Positions 52,404 through 61,927 of a DNA stretch of 64,000 bases are shown piece by piece. A program made the position numbers and the translations under genes. The notes under the pieces were generated by a model that made no database searches, was not told the DNA's origin, and saw nothing but the letters and a program-made list of their open reading frames with translations. Every line of letters starts with the position of its first letter. Position 1 is the stretch's first letter. This DNA comes from Paeniglutamicibacter cryotolerans (GTDB taxonomy: Bacteria; Actinomycetota; Actinomycetes; Actinomycetales; Micrococcaceae): positions 930,001 to 994,000 of the forward strand of contig NZ_JACHVS010000001.1 in the NCBI RefSeq assembly GCF_014190875.1. The letters are read 5' to 3'.

Positions 52404-53255
52404 CTAGGCCTGCGGGTCAAGCCGGAAATCGTACGTGGCCTGCACGCCCTTGCCGCTGCCCGCCGGCTGGATGTCGAGCATCAGTTCCGGCTTCACCGCG
52501 GTGGCGATGTCGTCATCGTTGTGCACGTCGCCCGGGAAGTACAGCTGCGCGGTGAGCAGTTCATGGCCCGGTGCCGAGACCTTCAGGTGCAGGTGCGCCG
52601 GGCGCCAGGCGTGCCAGCCAGCCGCCTCGATCAGCTGCCCGCAGGCGCCTTCGGTCGGAATCTGGTACGGGGCCGGCTGCATGGTGCGGATCTCGAAGTT
52701 TCCTTCGGCGTCGGCGATGAAGGTCCCGCGCAGGTTCCATTCCGGGATGCCCGGGGCGAACTGTGAGTAGAAGCCCAACTCATCGGCGTGCCACAGCTCG
52801 ATCTTGGCATTGGACAACGGGGCGCCGGCAACGGACTTGACCTGGCCTTGGAAGAGCAGCGGAGTACCCGGCTCGTCCTCGCGCATTTCGATGCTGGCCG
52901 GGGAGTTCTGCTGCGGGGCCTCGGGCACGTAGTAGGGGCCCTCGATGGAGCCCTTGTTGCCTTCGCGGTGGTCGGTGGCAACGTCCTCGACCGAGTGCTC
53001 AAGCCAGACATCCAGGAACAGCGGCCATTCGCCGTCCTCTCCGACCTTGATCAGCCAGGCCTTCAGGGCGTTGAACTCGTCGTAGCTCACGCGCTCCTCG
53101 AGCACGATGTCATTGGCCGCCTTGATCAGCTTGCTGGCCAGAAGGTTTACACGCTCCACGTCGGCGGCGATTGCCGACGTCTTGCCGGAGGAACGGAAGC
53201 GGTCGGTGGCCGCGTTACCCGATGCTGCTGCTGAGGCTTCGGTCTCTGTCGACAT
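52404..53255 (-). CDS. catA: Catechol 1,2-dioxygenase
   Basis: This 283-residue intradiol dioxygenase has an N-terminal dimerisation domain, Tyr ligand in GPYYVPEAPQ, the intradiol signature LRGTFIADAEGNFEIRTMQP.. with the second Tyr in PAPYQIP, and His ligands in RPAHLHLKV. It opens catechol to cis,cis-muconate using Fe(III). AAAGGAG precedes the start MSTETEAS. It is 155 bases downstream of catC. Confidence 0.93.
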   Translation of the reverse strand: MSTETEASAAASGNAATDRFRSSGKTSAIAADVERVNLLASKLIKAANDIVLEERVSYDEFNALKAWLIKVGEDGEWPLFLDVWLEHSVEDVATDHREGNKGSIEGPYYVPEAPQQNSPASIEMREDEPGTPLLFQGQVKSVAGAPLSNAKIELWHADELGFYSQFAPGIPEWNLRGTFIADAEGNFEIRTMQPAPYQIPTEGACGQLIEAAGWHAWRPAHLHLKVSAPGHELLTAQLYFPGDVHNDDDIATAVKPELMLDIQPAGSGKGVQATYDFRLDPQA

Positions 53256-53410
53256 GAGGACTCCTTTGTCATTTACGTGGTTTTTTGTGGCCTGTGCCAA
53301 GTCGCGCCATCGGGTGATGGTTGTCACGTTGACTGCCCATGGCCCCAATGTATGTTGGTTATTAGGAAGAGAGAAATACTTCTTTTGCGTTCATTGAGAC
53401 TTTTGAAGTC

Positions 53411-53689
53411 CTAGTTGATATCCGATGGATGCTTTGCCAGTGGCGTCACCTGGATGTCCATGTACGGGAAGAGCGGCAATCCGCTCAACACGTCGTGCAA
53501 TTCGTCATTGGATGCGACCTCGAAGATGGAGTAGTTCGAGTACTCCCCGACGACGCGCCAGATGTGCGGCCAGCGGCCGTCGCGCTGCAGTCCCTGCGAG
53601 TACTCCTTTTCGACGGCCTTGATTTCGGCGGCCTCCGCGGCCGGCAGGTCCGAGGGGATATTGACGTCCATGCGAACGAGGAACAACAT
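53411..53689 (-). CDS. catC: Muconolactone delta-isomerase
   Basis: The 92-residue protein starts MLFLVRMDVNIPSDLPAAEA and has the WRVVGEYSNYSIFEVASNDE and LPLFPYMDIQVTPLAKHPS segments of CatC. It isomerises muconolactone to 3-oxoadipate enol-lactone. AGGAGG precedes the ATG. It lies 57 bases after catB. Confidence 0.93.
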   Translation of the reverse strand: MLFLVRMDVNIPSDLPAAEAAEIKAVEKEYSQGLQRDGRWPHIWRVVGEYSNYSIFEVASNDELHDVLSGLPLFPYMDIQVTPLAKHPSDIN

Positions 53690-53746
53690 GCTGCCTCCTG
53701 GGGCAAAGGATGTGGGCGCGGCGGGTGCCGAACCCAAGGGAAACGC

Positions 53747-54847
53747 TTAGTTGGATCGGTAGTGGGCGAGCTTGTCCTCGTCGATCGCGGCACCGACACC
53801 GGGCACGTCGCGCACCGAAATGGTGCCATTGAGGATGGCGATCGGCTCCGCCATCAGGTCATCGGACATGTCCAGGAAGTTGGACAGTTCCCCGGCCTTG
53901 CGCGTCGTGGCCTCGTGGGCGGCACCGAAGGTCACCGTGGCCATCGAACCGACCTGGGTGTCGATCTGGTTGCCCATGGTGACGTCGACGCCGAGTCCGG
54001 TGCACAGGCCGAGGATCTGCTGGGCTTCGGTGAACCCGCTGCGGGCGGTCTTGATGCAGATGGCGTTACTGCCCCCCGAGAGCAGTTCGCGCGAGACGTC
54101 CCCGGCGGTCGGCACCGATTCGTCGCCGACGATCGGGATCGGCGACTTCTCCACGAGCCTGCGCCGGCCCATGGCCTCCTTGGCATCGCAGGGCTCCTCG
54201 AGCATGGTCAGCCCGAGCCCCTCGGTCCGGCGGAGCACCTCGAGCGCCTCGTTGGCACTCCAGCCGCGATTGGCATCGAGGTAGAGCTCGACGTCCTCGC
54301 CCAAACCAGCACGCAGCACGTGGCAGGCCTCGATATCCAGGGCCAGCGGTCGGCGGCCGACCTTGAGCTTGAAGGTGGTAATGCCGTATTCCTCGCCGAA
54401 ACGCAGCGCCTCGTCGAGCAACTCCTGGGCGGGGCGGAAACCGAGCATGTGCGAGACGCGCATGTGGTCGGCGTAGCCACCCAGCAGCTTGTGCACCGGG
54501 GCTCCCAACGACTTGCCCATCAGGTCCCAGAGCGCGATGTCCACCGCACCCTTGGCTACCTGGTTGTTGATGGTCCGGTTCAGGATCGCATGGACCTTGC
54601 CGCGGTCCATCGCATCCAGCCCGATCATTGCGGGGGCGAAGACCTTCTCCACGATGGATTTGATCGAATCCTGGGTTTCACCGTAGGTGTAGGGGCGCGG
54701 CGGGGCATCAGCCTCCCCGACCAATCCATCGTCGGTGTGGATCCGCACGAGGATGTGTTCGGCCACCAGGACCTCGCCGCTGGCGAACTTCAGCGGGTGG
54801 GCATAGGGAATCGCATAGGGGATCGCCTCGATCCGTTGAATCTTCAT
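53747..54847 (-). CDS. catB: Muconate cycloisomerase
   Basis: This 366-residue enolase-superfamily enzyme has Lys-x-Lys in TFKLKVGRRPL, metal ligands in LYLDANRGW, LEEPCD and VGDESVP, and the general acid Lys in CIKTARSGF. It cyclises cis,cis-muconate to muconolactone. Its start overlaps the catR stop (ATGA), so regulator and enzyme are translationally coupled. Confidence 0.92.
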   Translation of the reverse strand: MKIQRIEAIPYAIPYAHPLKFASGEVLVAEHILVRIHTDDGLVGEADAPPRPYTYGETQDSIKSIVEKVFAPAMIGLDAMDRGKVHAILNRTINNQVAKGAVDIALWDLMGKSLGAPVHKLLGGYADHMRVSHMLGFRPAQELLDEALRFGEEYGITTFKLKVGRRPLALDIEACHVLRAGLGEDVELYLDANRGWSANEALEVLRRTEGLGLTMLEEPCDAKEAMGRRRLVEKSPIPIVGDESVPTAGDVSRELLSGGSNAICIKTARSGFTEAQQILGLCTGLGVDVTMGNQIDTQVGSMATVTFGAAHEATTRKAGELSNFLDMSDDLMAEPIAILNGTISVRDVPGVGAAIDEDKLAHYRSN

Positions 54848-55737
54848 GCCGGTGTTCCTTCCAGGGAAGCGGGACTATCGAAAAGGTCTAGGAACTTCAG
54901 GAGCAGGGCCGACTCGTTGCCGGCTTTCCAGGCCACGGCCAGATCAACGGCCGGGGCATTGCGCAGCGCCCTGAAGACGATGCCCTGCAGCGCGAACATG
55001 CGCCGCGTGGTCGGCACCAGGGCAACGCCCATGCCAGCCGAGACGAAGGAGAGCAGCGTAGAGGTCTCATGGGCCTCTTGCACGACCCGCGGGGAGAATC
55101 CCGTCTTCCGGCAGGCCTCCAATGCGATCCGGTTCACGGCGGAGGACAGCGGATAGCTGATGAAAGGCTCACCGGCCAGGTCCGCGAGGTCCAGCAGGCC
55201 TCGCGATGCCAGCTCGTGGTCCTCGGGCAGGGCAACGACCAGCTCGTCCTGTTCGAGGAACTTCAGGCTCAATTGACCCGAGCGAACCGGCGGACGCAGG
55301 ATGGCGACGTCAAGCCGCTCCTCCTCGAGCGCGATCTCCATCTGCGGAGTCAGCATTTCCCCCTGCACGTTCAACCGCAGCCCGGGCATGTCGATCTGGG
55401 CCGCCTGCACGATGCGCGGCATCAGCCGGTAGGTAGCGGTCCCGGAAACGCCGATCCGCAGGATGCCGCTGGCACCCTGCCCGACGAGCCTGACATCCTG
55501 CTCGACCTTCTCGACCTCCGCCAGCAACAGCCTGGCCCGGGCCAGCAGCAGTTCACCGGCCGGGGTCAGGTCGACCTTGCGCGTGGTGCGCACCAGCAGC
55601 AGGGTGTCCAGCTGCTCCTCGAGCTGCTTGATCTGCTGCGAGAGCGGGGGCTGGGCCATGTGCAGGCGCTGAGCCGCCCGCCCGAAGTGCTTTTCCTCGG
55701 CTACGGCGACGAAGTAACGCAGTTGACGCATGTCCAT
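54844..55737 (-). CDS. catR: LysR-family regulator of the cat genes
   Basis: This 297-residue LysR-type protein has the N-terminal winged helix (MRQLRYFVAVAEEKHFGRAA then MAQPPLSQQIKQLEEQL) and a C-terminal inducer domain similar to CatR/BenM. CGGAGGTAG precedes the ATG at 55737. It is the first gene of the minus-strand cat set, an unusual co-directional arrangement, since CatR is generally divergent from catB. Confidence 0.85.
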   Translation of the reverse strand: MDMRQLRYFVAVAEEKHFGRAAQRLHMAQPPLSQQIKQLEEQLDTLLLVRTTRKVDLTPAGELLLARARLLLAEVEKVEQDVRLVGQGASGILRIGVSGTATYRLMPRIVQAAQIDMPGLRLNVQGEMLTPQMEIALEEERLDVAILRPPVRSGQLSLKFLEQDELVVALPEDHELASRGLLDLADLAGEPFISYPLSSAVNRIALEACRKTGFSPRVVQEAHETSTLLSFVSAGMGVALVPTTRRMFALQGIVFRALRNAPAVDLAVAWKAGNESALLLKFLDLFDSPASLEGTPA

Positions 55738-56050
55738 GTCGCTACCTCCGGTCGGGGGCACCGTTGTGCGCCTCTGTCAGATTAGGACGGAATTATTACT
55801 TATGTAAAATACATATTTTCACTACATTCACACTTTTTTCGTATGGATCTCCTTTTGGACGGTCCACCGGCGACGTTCGGCCCGGGGCTACCAGCTCCTG
55901 TGAGTCCCATCACAAGATGACGCGCATCCTTAGCCTCGGGTGCCCGCTCGATTATCCTTGGAGCAAGCCCCAAGCACGGCAGCCGACACAGCCCGCAGGG
56001 GCGCAAACGGCTTCCGGATCCCCCTTTTACTTGTCAGGAAATCCTTCTCC
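55738..56050. other. Divergent promoter region between catR and the ABC importer
   Basis: About 310 bases, A/T-rich at 55790-55850, separating the cat genes from the importer. Apart from the palindrome listed next I see no gene. Confidence 0.5.
55801..55815. promoter_or_regulatory. Palindrome TATGTA-AAA-TACATA
   Basis: A perfect 15-base interrupted palindrome 64 bases upstream of catR. It is a T-N11-A-containing site of LysR type and thus a candidate CatR binding site; it could equally serve the divergent importer. Confidence 0.5.
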
Positions 56051-57706
56051 ATGCCGCTTTCACGTCCTTCGCTGCCTAGCGCCGCGCTTCTTGCCGGCAC
56101 CCTGTCGGCCATGATCCTTCTGGCTGGCTGTTCCTCCGCCGTTCCGGTGGCCGGGTTGGACGCCGAGCCCATGTCGGGTGGCACCCTGGTCTATGCCTCG
56201 GGCGACGCCGAGCCCAGCTGCCTGGATCCACACGTGGGCGGCAACTACCCGCAGGCCCTGTTGGCCGGCCAGTTCCTGGAAACCCTGTACACCAAGGATG
56301 CCGAGGGCAAGCTCGTGCCCTGGCTCGCCGAATCCGCCGACCCCTCGGCCGACGGCCTGTCCTGGACGCTGAAGCTGCGCGATGGCATCACCTTTACCGA
56401 CGGCACAGCCCTTGATGCAGCGGCCGTCAAGGCAAACATCGAGCACCTGCAGGACCCCGAAACGACCTCTTCCACCGGTTACCTCGCGGTGAAGAAGATC
56501 AAGTCCGCCAAGGTCATTGCCCCGGACACCCTGGAGCTGGCGATGTCGGCACCGGACAACGCGCTGCTTGAATCCTTCTCCATGCCGTGGGTGGCCATCG
56601 AGTCCCCGGCGGGGATCTCCCGCGGCAAGGAAGAGAACTGCTCCGCACCGATCGGCACCGGCCCGTTCAAGGTCGGTTCCTGGACCCGGCAGGACTCCGT
56701 CGCGCTGCTGCGCAACGACGGCTACACGCGCCCCGTCGCCGATCCGGGCCACACGGGCCCGGCCTACCTGGACGGAATCGCCTGGAAGTTCATTCCGGAA
56801 ACGGCAACCCGGCAGGCCGCGCTGCAGGCCGGGGATGTGCACATCATCGACAACCCGCAGCCCAACGCCATTGCGGCAGCCGACAAGAGCGGGATGCTGG
56901 ACCACCTGGATGCGCCACGCCCCGGTGCCTCCAACCGCATCGAGCTGAACTCCTCCAAGGCGCCCTTCGACGACGCCCGGGTCCGCGAGGCCTTCATCCG
57001 TGCCGTCAACGTCAAGGGCGGCATCGACTCGCTGTTCTTCGGCACGGCCCAGCGCTCCTTCTCCGCCCTGTCCAGCATCGAGCCGCTGGGCTACTCCGAC
57101 GCGGAGGAATTCGTCACCGACGCGCAGACGGCCGGACGCCTGCTGGACGAGGCCGGCTGGGTCGACCGCGACGCGCAGGGCTACCGCACCAAGGACGGCA
57201 AGCGCCTCTCGCTGACCTTCCCGGTGAGCACCAACCAGTCGGTGCCGGCCGAGCAGTCGCTCTTCGAACAGATCCAGGCCACCGCCAAGGACGCCGGCAT
57301 CGAGATCAACCTGAACCTGCTTGATCTCTCCAGCTGGTACGGCGCACTCGCTGCAAACGACTACAACCTGGTCTCCGCGCCCTACACCAAGGTCGGCCCG
57401 GGCGTGCTGCGCATCCTGTTCCACTCGGATTCCACCATCCCGGCGCCCAGCGGCTACTTCGCCAACCTGTCCCAGGTCAAGGACAAGAAACTGGACGCGC
57501 TGCTCGACGAGGCAGGGACCACCAACGATCCGGCGAAGCGGATGGAGCTCTACACGAAGGCGCAGAAGCTGGTGCTCGAGGGCCACTACCTGCTGCCGCT
57601 CTACGACCAGCAGAACCACTTCCTGTACTCCACGAAGCTCGTCGGCGTCGGGGCCACCACGGCCGTGTCCTCACCGACGTTCTTCGACACCCGCTTCACC
57701 AAGTAG
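56051..57706 (+). CDS. ABC transporter substrate-binding lipoprotein, family 5 (Dpp/Opp-like)
   Basis: This 551-residue lipoprotein has a lipobox at LLAGCS and a family-5 solute-binding domain (GGTLVYASGDAEPSCLDPHV..DGLSWTLKLRDGITFTDGTA..APIGTGPFKVGSW). It binds peptides, nickel-chelates or opines outside the membrane. AGGAA precedes the ATG at 56051. It begins a four-gene importer operon. Confidence 0.9.
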   Translation: MPLSRPSLPSAALLAGTLSAMILLAGCSSAVPVAGLDAEPMSGGTLVYASGDAEPSCLDPHVGGNYPQALLAGQFLETLYTKDAEGKLVPWLAESADPSADGLSWTLKLRDGITFTDGTALDAAAVKANIEHLQDPETTSSTGYLAVKKIKSAKVIAPDTLELAMSAPDNALLESFSMPWVAIESPAGISRGKEENCSAPIGTGPFKVGSWTRQDSVALLRNDGYTRPVADPGHTGPAYLDGIAWKFIPETATRQAALQAGDVHIIDNPQPNAIAAADKSGMLDHLDAPRPGASNRIELNSSKAPFDDARVREAFIRAVNVKGGIDSLFFGTAQRSFSALSSIEPLGYSDAEEFVTDAQTAGRLLDEAGWVDRDAQGYRTKDGKRLSLTFPVSTNQSVPAEQSLFEQIQATAKDAGIEINLNLLDLSSWYGALAANDYNLVSAPYTKVGPGVLRILFHSDSTIPAPSGYFANLSQVKDKKLDALLDEAGTTNDPAKRMELYTKAQKLVLEGHYLLPLYDQQNHFLYSTKLVGVGATTAVSSPTFFDTRFTK

Positions 57707-57718
57707 CAGCGGTACCCG

Positions 57719-58684
57719 ATGGCCGTGGCAGGTGCATCCAGCTGGCGGTCCCCCAAGGCCGTCCGCTGGGTGCTGGGCAGGATCGGCGGCGCCGTATTCG
57801 TGCTCTGGGCCGTGGCCACCGCCATCTTCTTCGGCATCCGGCTCATTCCCGGTGACCCTGCAGCCGCCATCATGGGCGGACCCGGCTCGCAGGCCTCGGC
57901 CGAGGCCCTGGAAACAGCGCGCCGCGACTACGGACTGGACCGGCCGCTGGTCGTCCAGTACCTGATGCTGTTGGGCCGGTTGCTGCGCGGGGACCTGGGC
58001 GACTCCTATTCGCTGAAGGCACCCGTCGCCCGGGTCCTGGGCGAGTTGATTCCGGGAACCATGCTGCTCGCGGTGCTGTCCCTGATCGTTGCCTGGCTGC
58101 TGGCGTTGGGCCTGGCAACGTTCTCGATGCTGAACGGGCGCATCGCCGCGACGGTTGCCTCGGGCCTGGAAATCGCGGCGGCCGCCATCCCGCACTTCTG
58201 GTTGGCCAGCGTGCTGATCATGCTCTTCTCCAATGCGCTGGGCTGGCTACCACCGGTCAGCACACGTACCCCCGCCGGGCTGGTGTTGCCGGTGCTCACG
58301 CTGGCCCTCCCGCTGGCCGGCTTCCTGGGCCAGGTCATGCGCGACTCGATGCTCCAAGCCATGTCCGGCCCCTTTGCCCTGGCCGCCCGGGCTCGCGGCG
58401 AATCCGAAGCCGGGCTGCTGGCCCGGCACGCCCTGCGCCATGCGGCGCTGCCGGGCATCAACCTCTCCGGCTGGGCCTTTGGTTCGCTGCTCAGCGGGGC
58501 CGTGGTCGTGGAGAGCATCTTCGCCCGCCCGGGCCTGGGCCGCAGCCTGCTCTCCGCCGTCACCGTGCGCGACGTGCCGATGGTCATGGGCATAGCGCTG
58601 GCCTCGGCGCTGGCCTATGTGCTGATCATGGCGCTCTCCGACTTGGCCGAACGCGCCCTGGACCCGAGCAGGAGCACCGCATGA
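57719..58684 (+). CDS. ABC transporter permease, DppB-like
   Basis: This 321-residue permease has six predicted helices. The first part reads FFGIRLIPGDPAAAIMG and the binding-protein-dependent transport EAA-loop is in ARARGESEAGLLARHALRHA. It follows the binding protein gene by 12 bases and overlaps the next permease by 4 (ATGA). Confidence 0.9.
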   Translation: MAVAGASSWRSPKAVRWVLGRIGGAVFVLWAVATAIFFGIRLIPGDPAAAIMGGPGSQASAEALETARRDYGLDRPLVVQYLMLLGRLLRGDLGDSYSLKAPVARVLGELIPGTMLLAVLSLIVAWLLALGLATFSMLNGRIAATVASGLEIAAAAIPHFWLASVLIMLFSNALGWLPPVSTRTPAGLVLPVLTLALPLAGFLGQVMRDSMLQAMSGPFALAARARGESEAGLLARHALRHAALPGINLSGWAFGSLLSGAVVVESIFARPGLGRSLLSAVTVRDVPMVMGIALASALAYVLIMALSDLAERALDPSRSTA

Positions 58685-59574
58685 GCACCGCCGGGGCACC
58701 ACCCGGCGGAGGGAACCCGCTTCTGGCCGGCACCGGCATCGGGCGGCGGCCAGGCTCCGGGTCCGCGGGCAGGTTCGCCACGGCGCTCCCGATCTGGATG
58801 GCGGTGGCAGTGGCGCTGTTCCTGGCCCTTGCGGCCATCGCGCCGGGACTCCTTGCCCCCGACGATCCGCTGGCCATCAATCCCGCACAGTCCTTCGAGG
58901 GCCCGTCCGGCACGCACCTGCTGGGCACCGACGAATCGGGCCGGGACATCTACTCGCGCATCATTTACGGTGCCCGTTCCTCGCTGTTGATCGGCGCCGC
59001 GGCAACCGGCCTCGGGCTGTTCTTGGCACTGCTCCTGGGTACAGTCGCCGGCCTGGGCGGGCGCTGGGCGGACACCGTCATCGGGCGCGTCCTCGAGGTG
59101 CTCTTCGCACTGCCCGGGCTGCTGCTGGCGCTGGTGTTCATCGCCCTGGCCGGACCGGGAACCACGACCACCGTGATGGCGGTGGCACTGACCACCGCGC
59201 CGGGCTATGCACGGATCATCAGGGCCCAGGTCATGGCGCTGCGCTCCTCCGCCATGGTGGAGGCCGCCCGGGTCCTGGGCCGTACCCGCACCCGGATCCT
59301 GTTCGGGCACCTGCTTCCCAACGCCCTGGGACCGGTCATGGTGCTGGCCACCCTGGGCCTGGGGCAGGCTGTCGTGTGGGCATCATCGCTCAGCTTCCTC
59401 GGACTCGGCGCCCCTCCCCCGGCACCAGAATGGGGTTCGATGCTCGCCGCCGGGCGCACCTACCTGTCGCTGGCCTGGTGGATGACGTTCTTCCCCGGCT
59501 TGGCCATCGTCGCCATCGCTGCTGCAAGCACCGTGCTGGGCCGGGCGCTGCAACGCCGGGCGGTGGGCGCATGA
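58681..59574 (+). CDS. ABC transporter permease, DppC-like
   Basis: This 297-residue permease has the DppC hallmark HLLGTDESGRDIYSRIIYGA and an EAA loop in EAARVLGRTRTRILFGHLLP. It pairs with the DppB-like subunit and overlaps the ATPase gene start by 4 bases (ATGA). Confidence 0.9.
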   Translation: MSTAGAPPGGGNPLLAGTGIGRRPGSGSAGRFATALPIWMAVAVALFLALAAIAPGLLAPDDPLAINPAQSFEGPSGTHLLGTDESGRDIYSRIIYGARSSLLIGAAATGLGLFLALLLGTVAGLGGRWADTVIGRVLEVLFALPGLLLALVFIALAGPGTTTTVMAVALTTAPGYARIIRAQVMALRSSAMVEAARVLGRTRTRILFGHLLPNALGPVMVLATLGLGQAVVWASSLSFLGLGAPPPAPEWGSMLAAGRTYLSLAWWMTFFPGLAIVAIAAASTVLGRALQRRAVGA

Positions 59575-61208
59575 TCAGCGGAGATGACCTGCTGCGGGTC
59601 GAGAACCTGAACGTTTCCTTCGGCAACACCCAGGTGGTGCACGGGGTCGGCCTGCAGCTGAAACGCGGTGAAACCCTCGCCCTGGTGGGCGAATCGGGCT
59701 CGGGGAAGTCAGTCACGGCCCGCTCCCTGATTGGGCTGGCCGGCTCCGGATCGCGCGTGCTGGCCGATGCGCTTGAGTTGGAGGGCCGGGACCTGCGCAC
59801 GCTCGGGAACAGCGGCTGGCGTACGTTGCGCGGGACCCGCGCCGGTTATGTGTCCCAGGACGCCCTCGGGTCCTTGGACCCGCTGCGGTCCATCGGACGC
59901 GAAATCGAGGATTCGCTGCGCCTGCATACCAAGCTGGGAGCCCGTGCCCGCGCCGCCCGGGTGCTCGAACTGCTCGAAGCCGTCGGCCTGGACGAGCCCG
60001 CGCTGCGGGCCGGACAACGCTCCGGGGAGCTCTCCGGCGGCATGCGCCAGCGCGCATTGATAGCCGCGGCCGTGGCCATGAACCCGCCGCTTCTCATCGC
60101 CGACGAACCGACCACGGCGCTGGACGCCACCATCCAGGCGCAGATCATGGAGCTGCTGGCACAACTGTGCTCGGCCGGGACCGGCCTGCTGCTGATCAGC
60201 CACGACCTGGCGGTGGTGGCATCGGTCGCCGACCGGATCGCGGTCATGTCCGCCGGCCGGATCGTGGAACAGGGGCCCACCGCCCAGGTGCTCGGAACCC
60301 CGAGCCACGCCTACACCCGGGCGCTGCTGCGCGCCGTCCCCTCCGGGCAGCCGCGCGGGACCCTGCTGTCGGCGGCGTCCGAACGCATCGAGGTCAACAC
60401 CCCGATACCGGCACCCACCGCTCCCGTCCCGGAAGACGCCGAGGTGCTGCGGGCCAGCGACCTCCACAAGTCCTTCAGGCGGCCCGACGGTTCGCGCTTC
60501 GAGGCGGTGCGCGGGGTGTCCCTGTCGCTGGCGGCCGGTAAGACGCTGGGCCTGGTCGGGGAATCGGGGTCCGGGAAGACCACGACGGCGCGCCTGGTGC
60601 TGGCCCTGGAAACACCGGACGCCGGCTCGGTCCGGCTTTTCGGTGCACAGTGGAGTTCGCTTCCCGAGGCCACCCGCCGTCCGTTACGGCCGCGCGTCGG
60701 CGCCGTCTACCAGGACCCGCAGGCCTCCTTCGACCCGCGCCTGAGCGTCGGCCAGCTGCTGACCGACGCGCTCAGCGGCGGGAAGACCCGCCGCCCGGGA
60801 CCCTGGCGCGCTGAAACCGCGGCCCTGCTGGAGCTCGTCGGCCTGGATCCGACGCTGGCCTCCAGCAACCCGCGTACGCTCTCGGGCGGCCAACGCCAGC
60901 GCGTGGCGATTGCCCGGGCCTTGGCCCCGAAGCCGGAACTGCTGATCTGCGACGAGCCGGTCTCGGCACTGGACGTGTCGGTACAGGCACAGATCCTGGA
61001 CCTGCTGGACGAGCTGCAGCAACGGCTGGGACTCAGCTGCCTGTTCATCTCCCACGACCTCGCCGTGGTGCGCCACATGAGCGATACGGTAGCCGTGATG
61101 CGCGGCGGACGGATCCTCGAGCAGGGGTGCACCGAGGCGGTCTTCACCGCCCCGGTGCACCCCTACACCCGGGATTTGTTGGCGGCTTCGCCGACCCTCT
61201 CTCCATAG
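59571..61208 (+). CDS. Dual ABC ATPase (DppD-DppF fusion)
   Basis: The 545-residue protein has two complete nucleotide-binding domains: first Walker A GESGSGKS, signature LSGGMRQR, Walker B LLIADEPTTALD; second GESGSGKT, LSGGQRQR, LLICDEPVSALD. It powers the importer. A longer frame back to 59376 is the shadow of the permease gene; ATG 59571 overlaps its stop. Confidence 0.92.
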   Translation: MISGDDLLRVENLNVSFGNTQVVHGVGLQLKRGETLALVGESGSGKSVTARSLIGLAGSGSRVLADALELEGRDLRTLGNSGWRTLRGTRAGYVSQDALGSLDPLRSIGREIEDSLRLHTKLGARARAARVLELLEAVGLDEPALRAGQRSGELSGGMRQRALIAAAVAMNPPLLIADEPTTALDATIQAQIMELLAQLCSAGTGLLLISHDLAVVASVADRIAVMSAGRIVEQGPTAQVLGTPSHAYTRALLRAVPSGQPRGTLLSAASERIEVNTPIPAPTAPVPEDAEVLRASDLHKSFRRPDGSRFEAVRGVSLSLAAGKTLGLVGESGSGKTTTARLVLALETPDAGSVRLFGAQWSSLPEATRRPLRPRVGAVYQDPQASFDPRLSVGQLLTDALSGGKTRRPGPWRAETAALLELVGLDPTLASSNPRTLSGGQRQRVAIARALAPKPELLICDEPVSALDVSVQAQILDLLDELQQRLGLSCLFISHDLAVVRHMSDTVAVMRGGRILEQGCTEAVFTAPVHPYTRDLLAASPTLSP

Positions 61209-61630
61209 CGTGACTTGATGACCATGACCTTCCGCAGGTCTTTAGGGGAATTGCCGCCAGCGGCCTGGACATCGAAGGCGTCAGTCGTTTTTGGTTCGGG
61301 ACCGTAAAGGGCCAGCTTTCTCAGCTTGCCGACATCTGTCCGCGTCTTACCCACGCCGAAGCATGGATCCTCCTCACGCACCGCGTCCAAGATGATCGTG
61401 CCGATGTATTTTCGGCCCTTCCACTGCGACCCCCTGCAAATGGTGGTCGCGTATAACCCGTCCCGTTTCTTGCGTGCCGAAATCTTCAGGCCGGCAAGGC
61501 ACCCCTTGACCGCTTTAGCCTGTCCGGGATGTCCAATTCCTGTGAACTGGACCTTAACTTTCTCGGCAGCCACCCCGGTGACTGCAGCCGGGCCGGAGAT
61601 CGCCGCGGAAGCGGGCGGAACAGGTCCCAT
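61163..61630 (-). CDS. Hypothetical protein (weak)
   Basis: A minus-strand frame of 155 residues overlaps the 3' end of the ATPase gene by 46 bases. The central part (CLAGLKISARKKRDGLYATT.. RKYIGTIILDAVREED) is lysine-rich and unlike the GC-rich shadows, so it could be real. I recognise no domain; the N-terminus (MGPVPPASAAISG) looks truncated or poorly placed. It may be a gene remnant. Confidence 0.35.
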   Translation of the reverse strand: MGPVPPASAAISGPAAVTGVAAEKVKVQFTGIGHPGQAKAVKGCLAGLKISARKKRDGLYATTICRGSQWKGRKYIGTIILDAVREEDPCFGVGKTRTDVGKLRKLALYGPEPKTTDAFDVQAAGGNSPKDLRKVMVIKSRYGERVGEAANKSRV

Positions 61631-61892
61631 AAGTCATGCCCACGCCATGGCCAGTCCACGACAAACACCCCAAGAATTACGCATTGATCTCCTTGAATAC
61701 GCGTATCCACCTGCTGAATTTCCCACCCCACCTGGACTCGATGTCAAGGACTCATGGCAGACCGGAGCAGAATTCCGGATTCATCCGATCACGCCAGCCG
61801 TGCCTCCCAAGCGCCCGTTGGCAGTGGCGGGAGTCAACCGACACGGAACTTCCTTGATAACCATCCCGCGCAAATTATCTACGTTCTGACTA

Positions 61893-61921
61893 TTGATGCA
61901 TGTGCACAAACTGCGCATACT
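61893..61921 (+). promoter_or_regulatory. Promoter TTGATG-N17-CATACT of leaderless gene
   Basis: -35 TTGATG (61893-61898), 17-base spacer, -10 CATACT (61916-61921), then six bases to the ATG at 61928. No Shine-Dalgarno is present. Confidence 0.65.
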
Positions 61922-61927
61922 TGCCTT

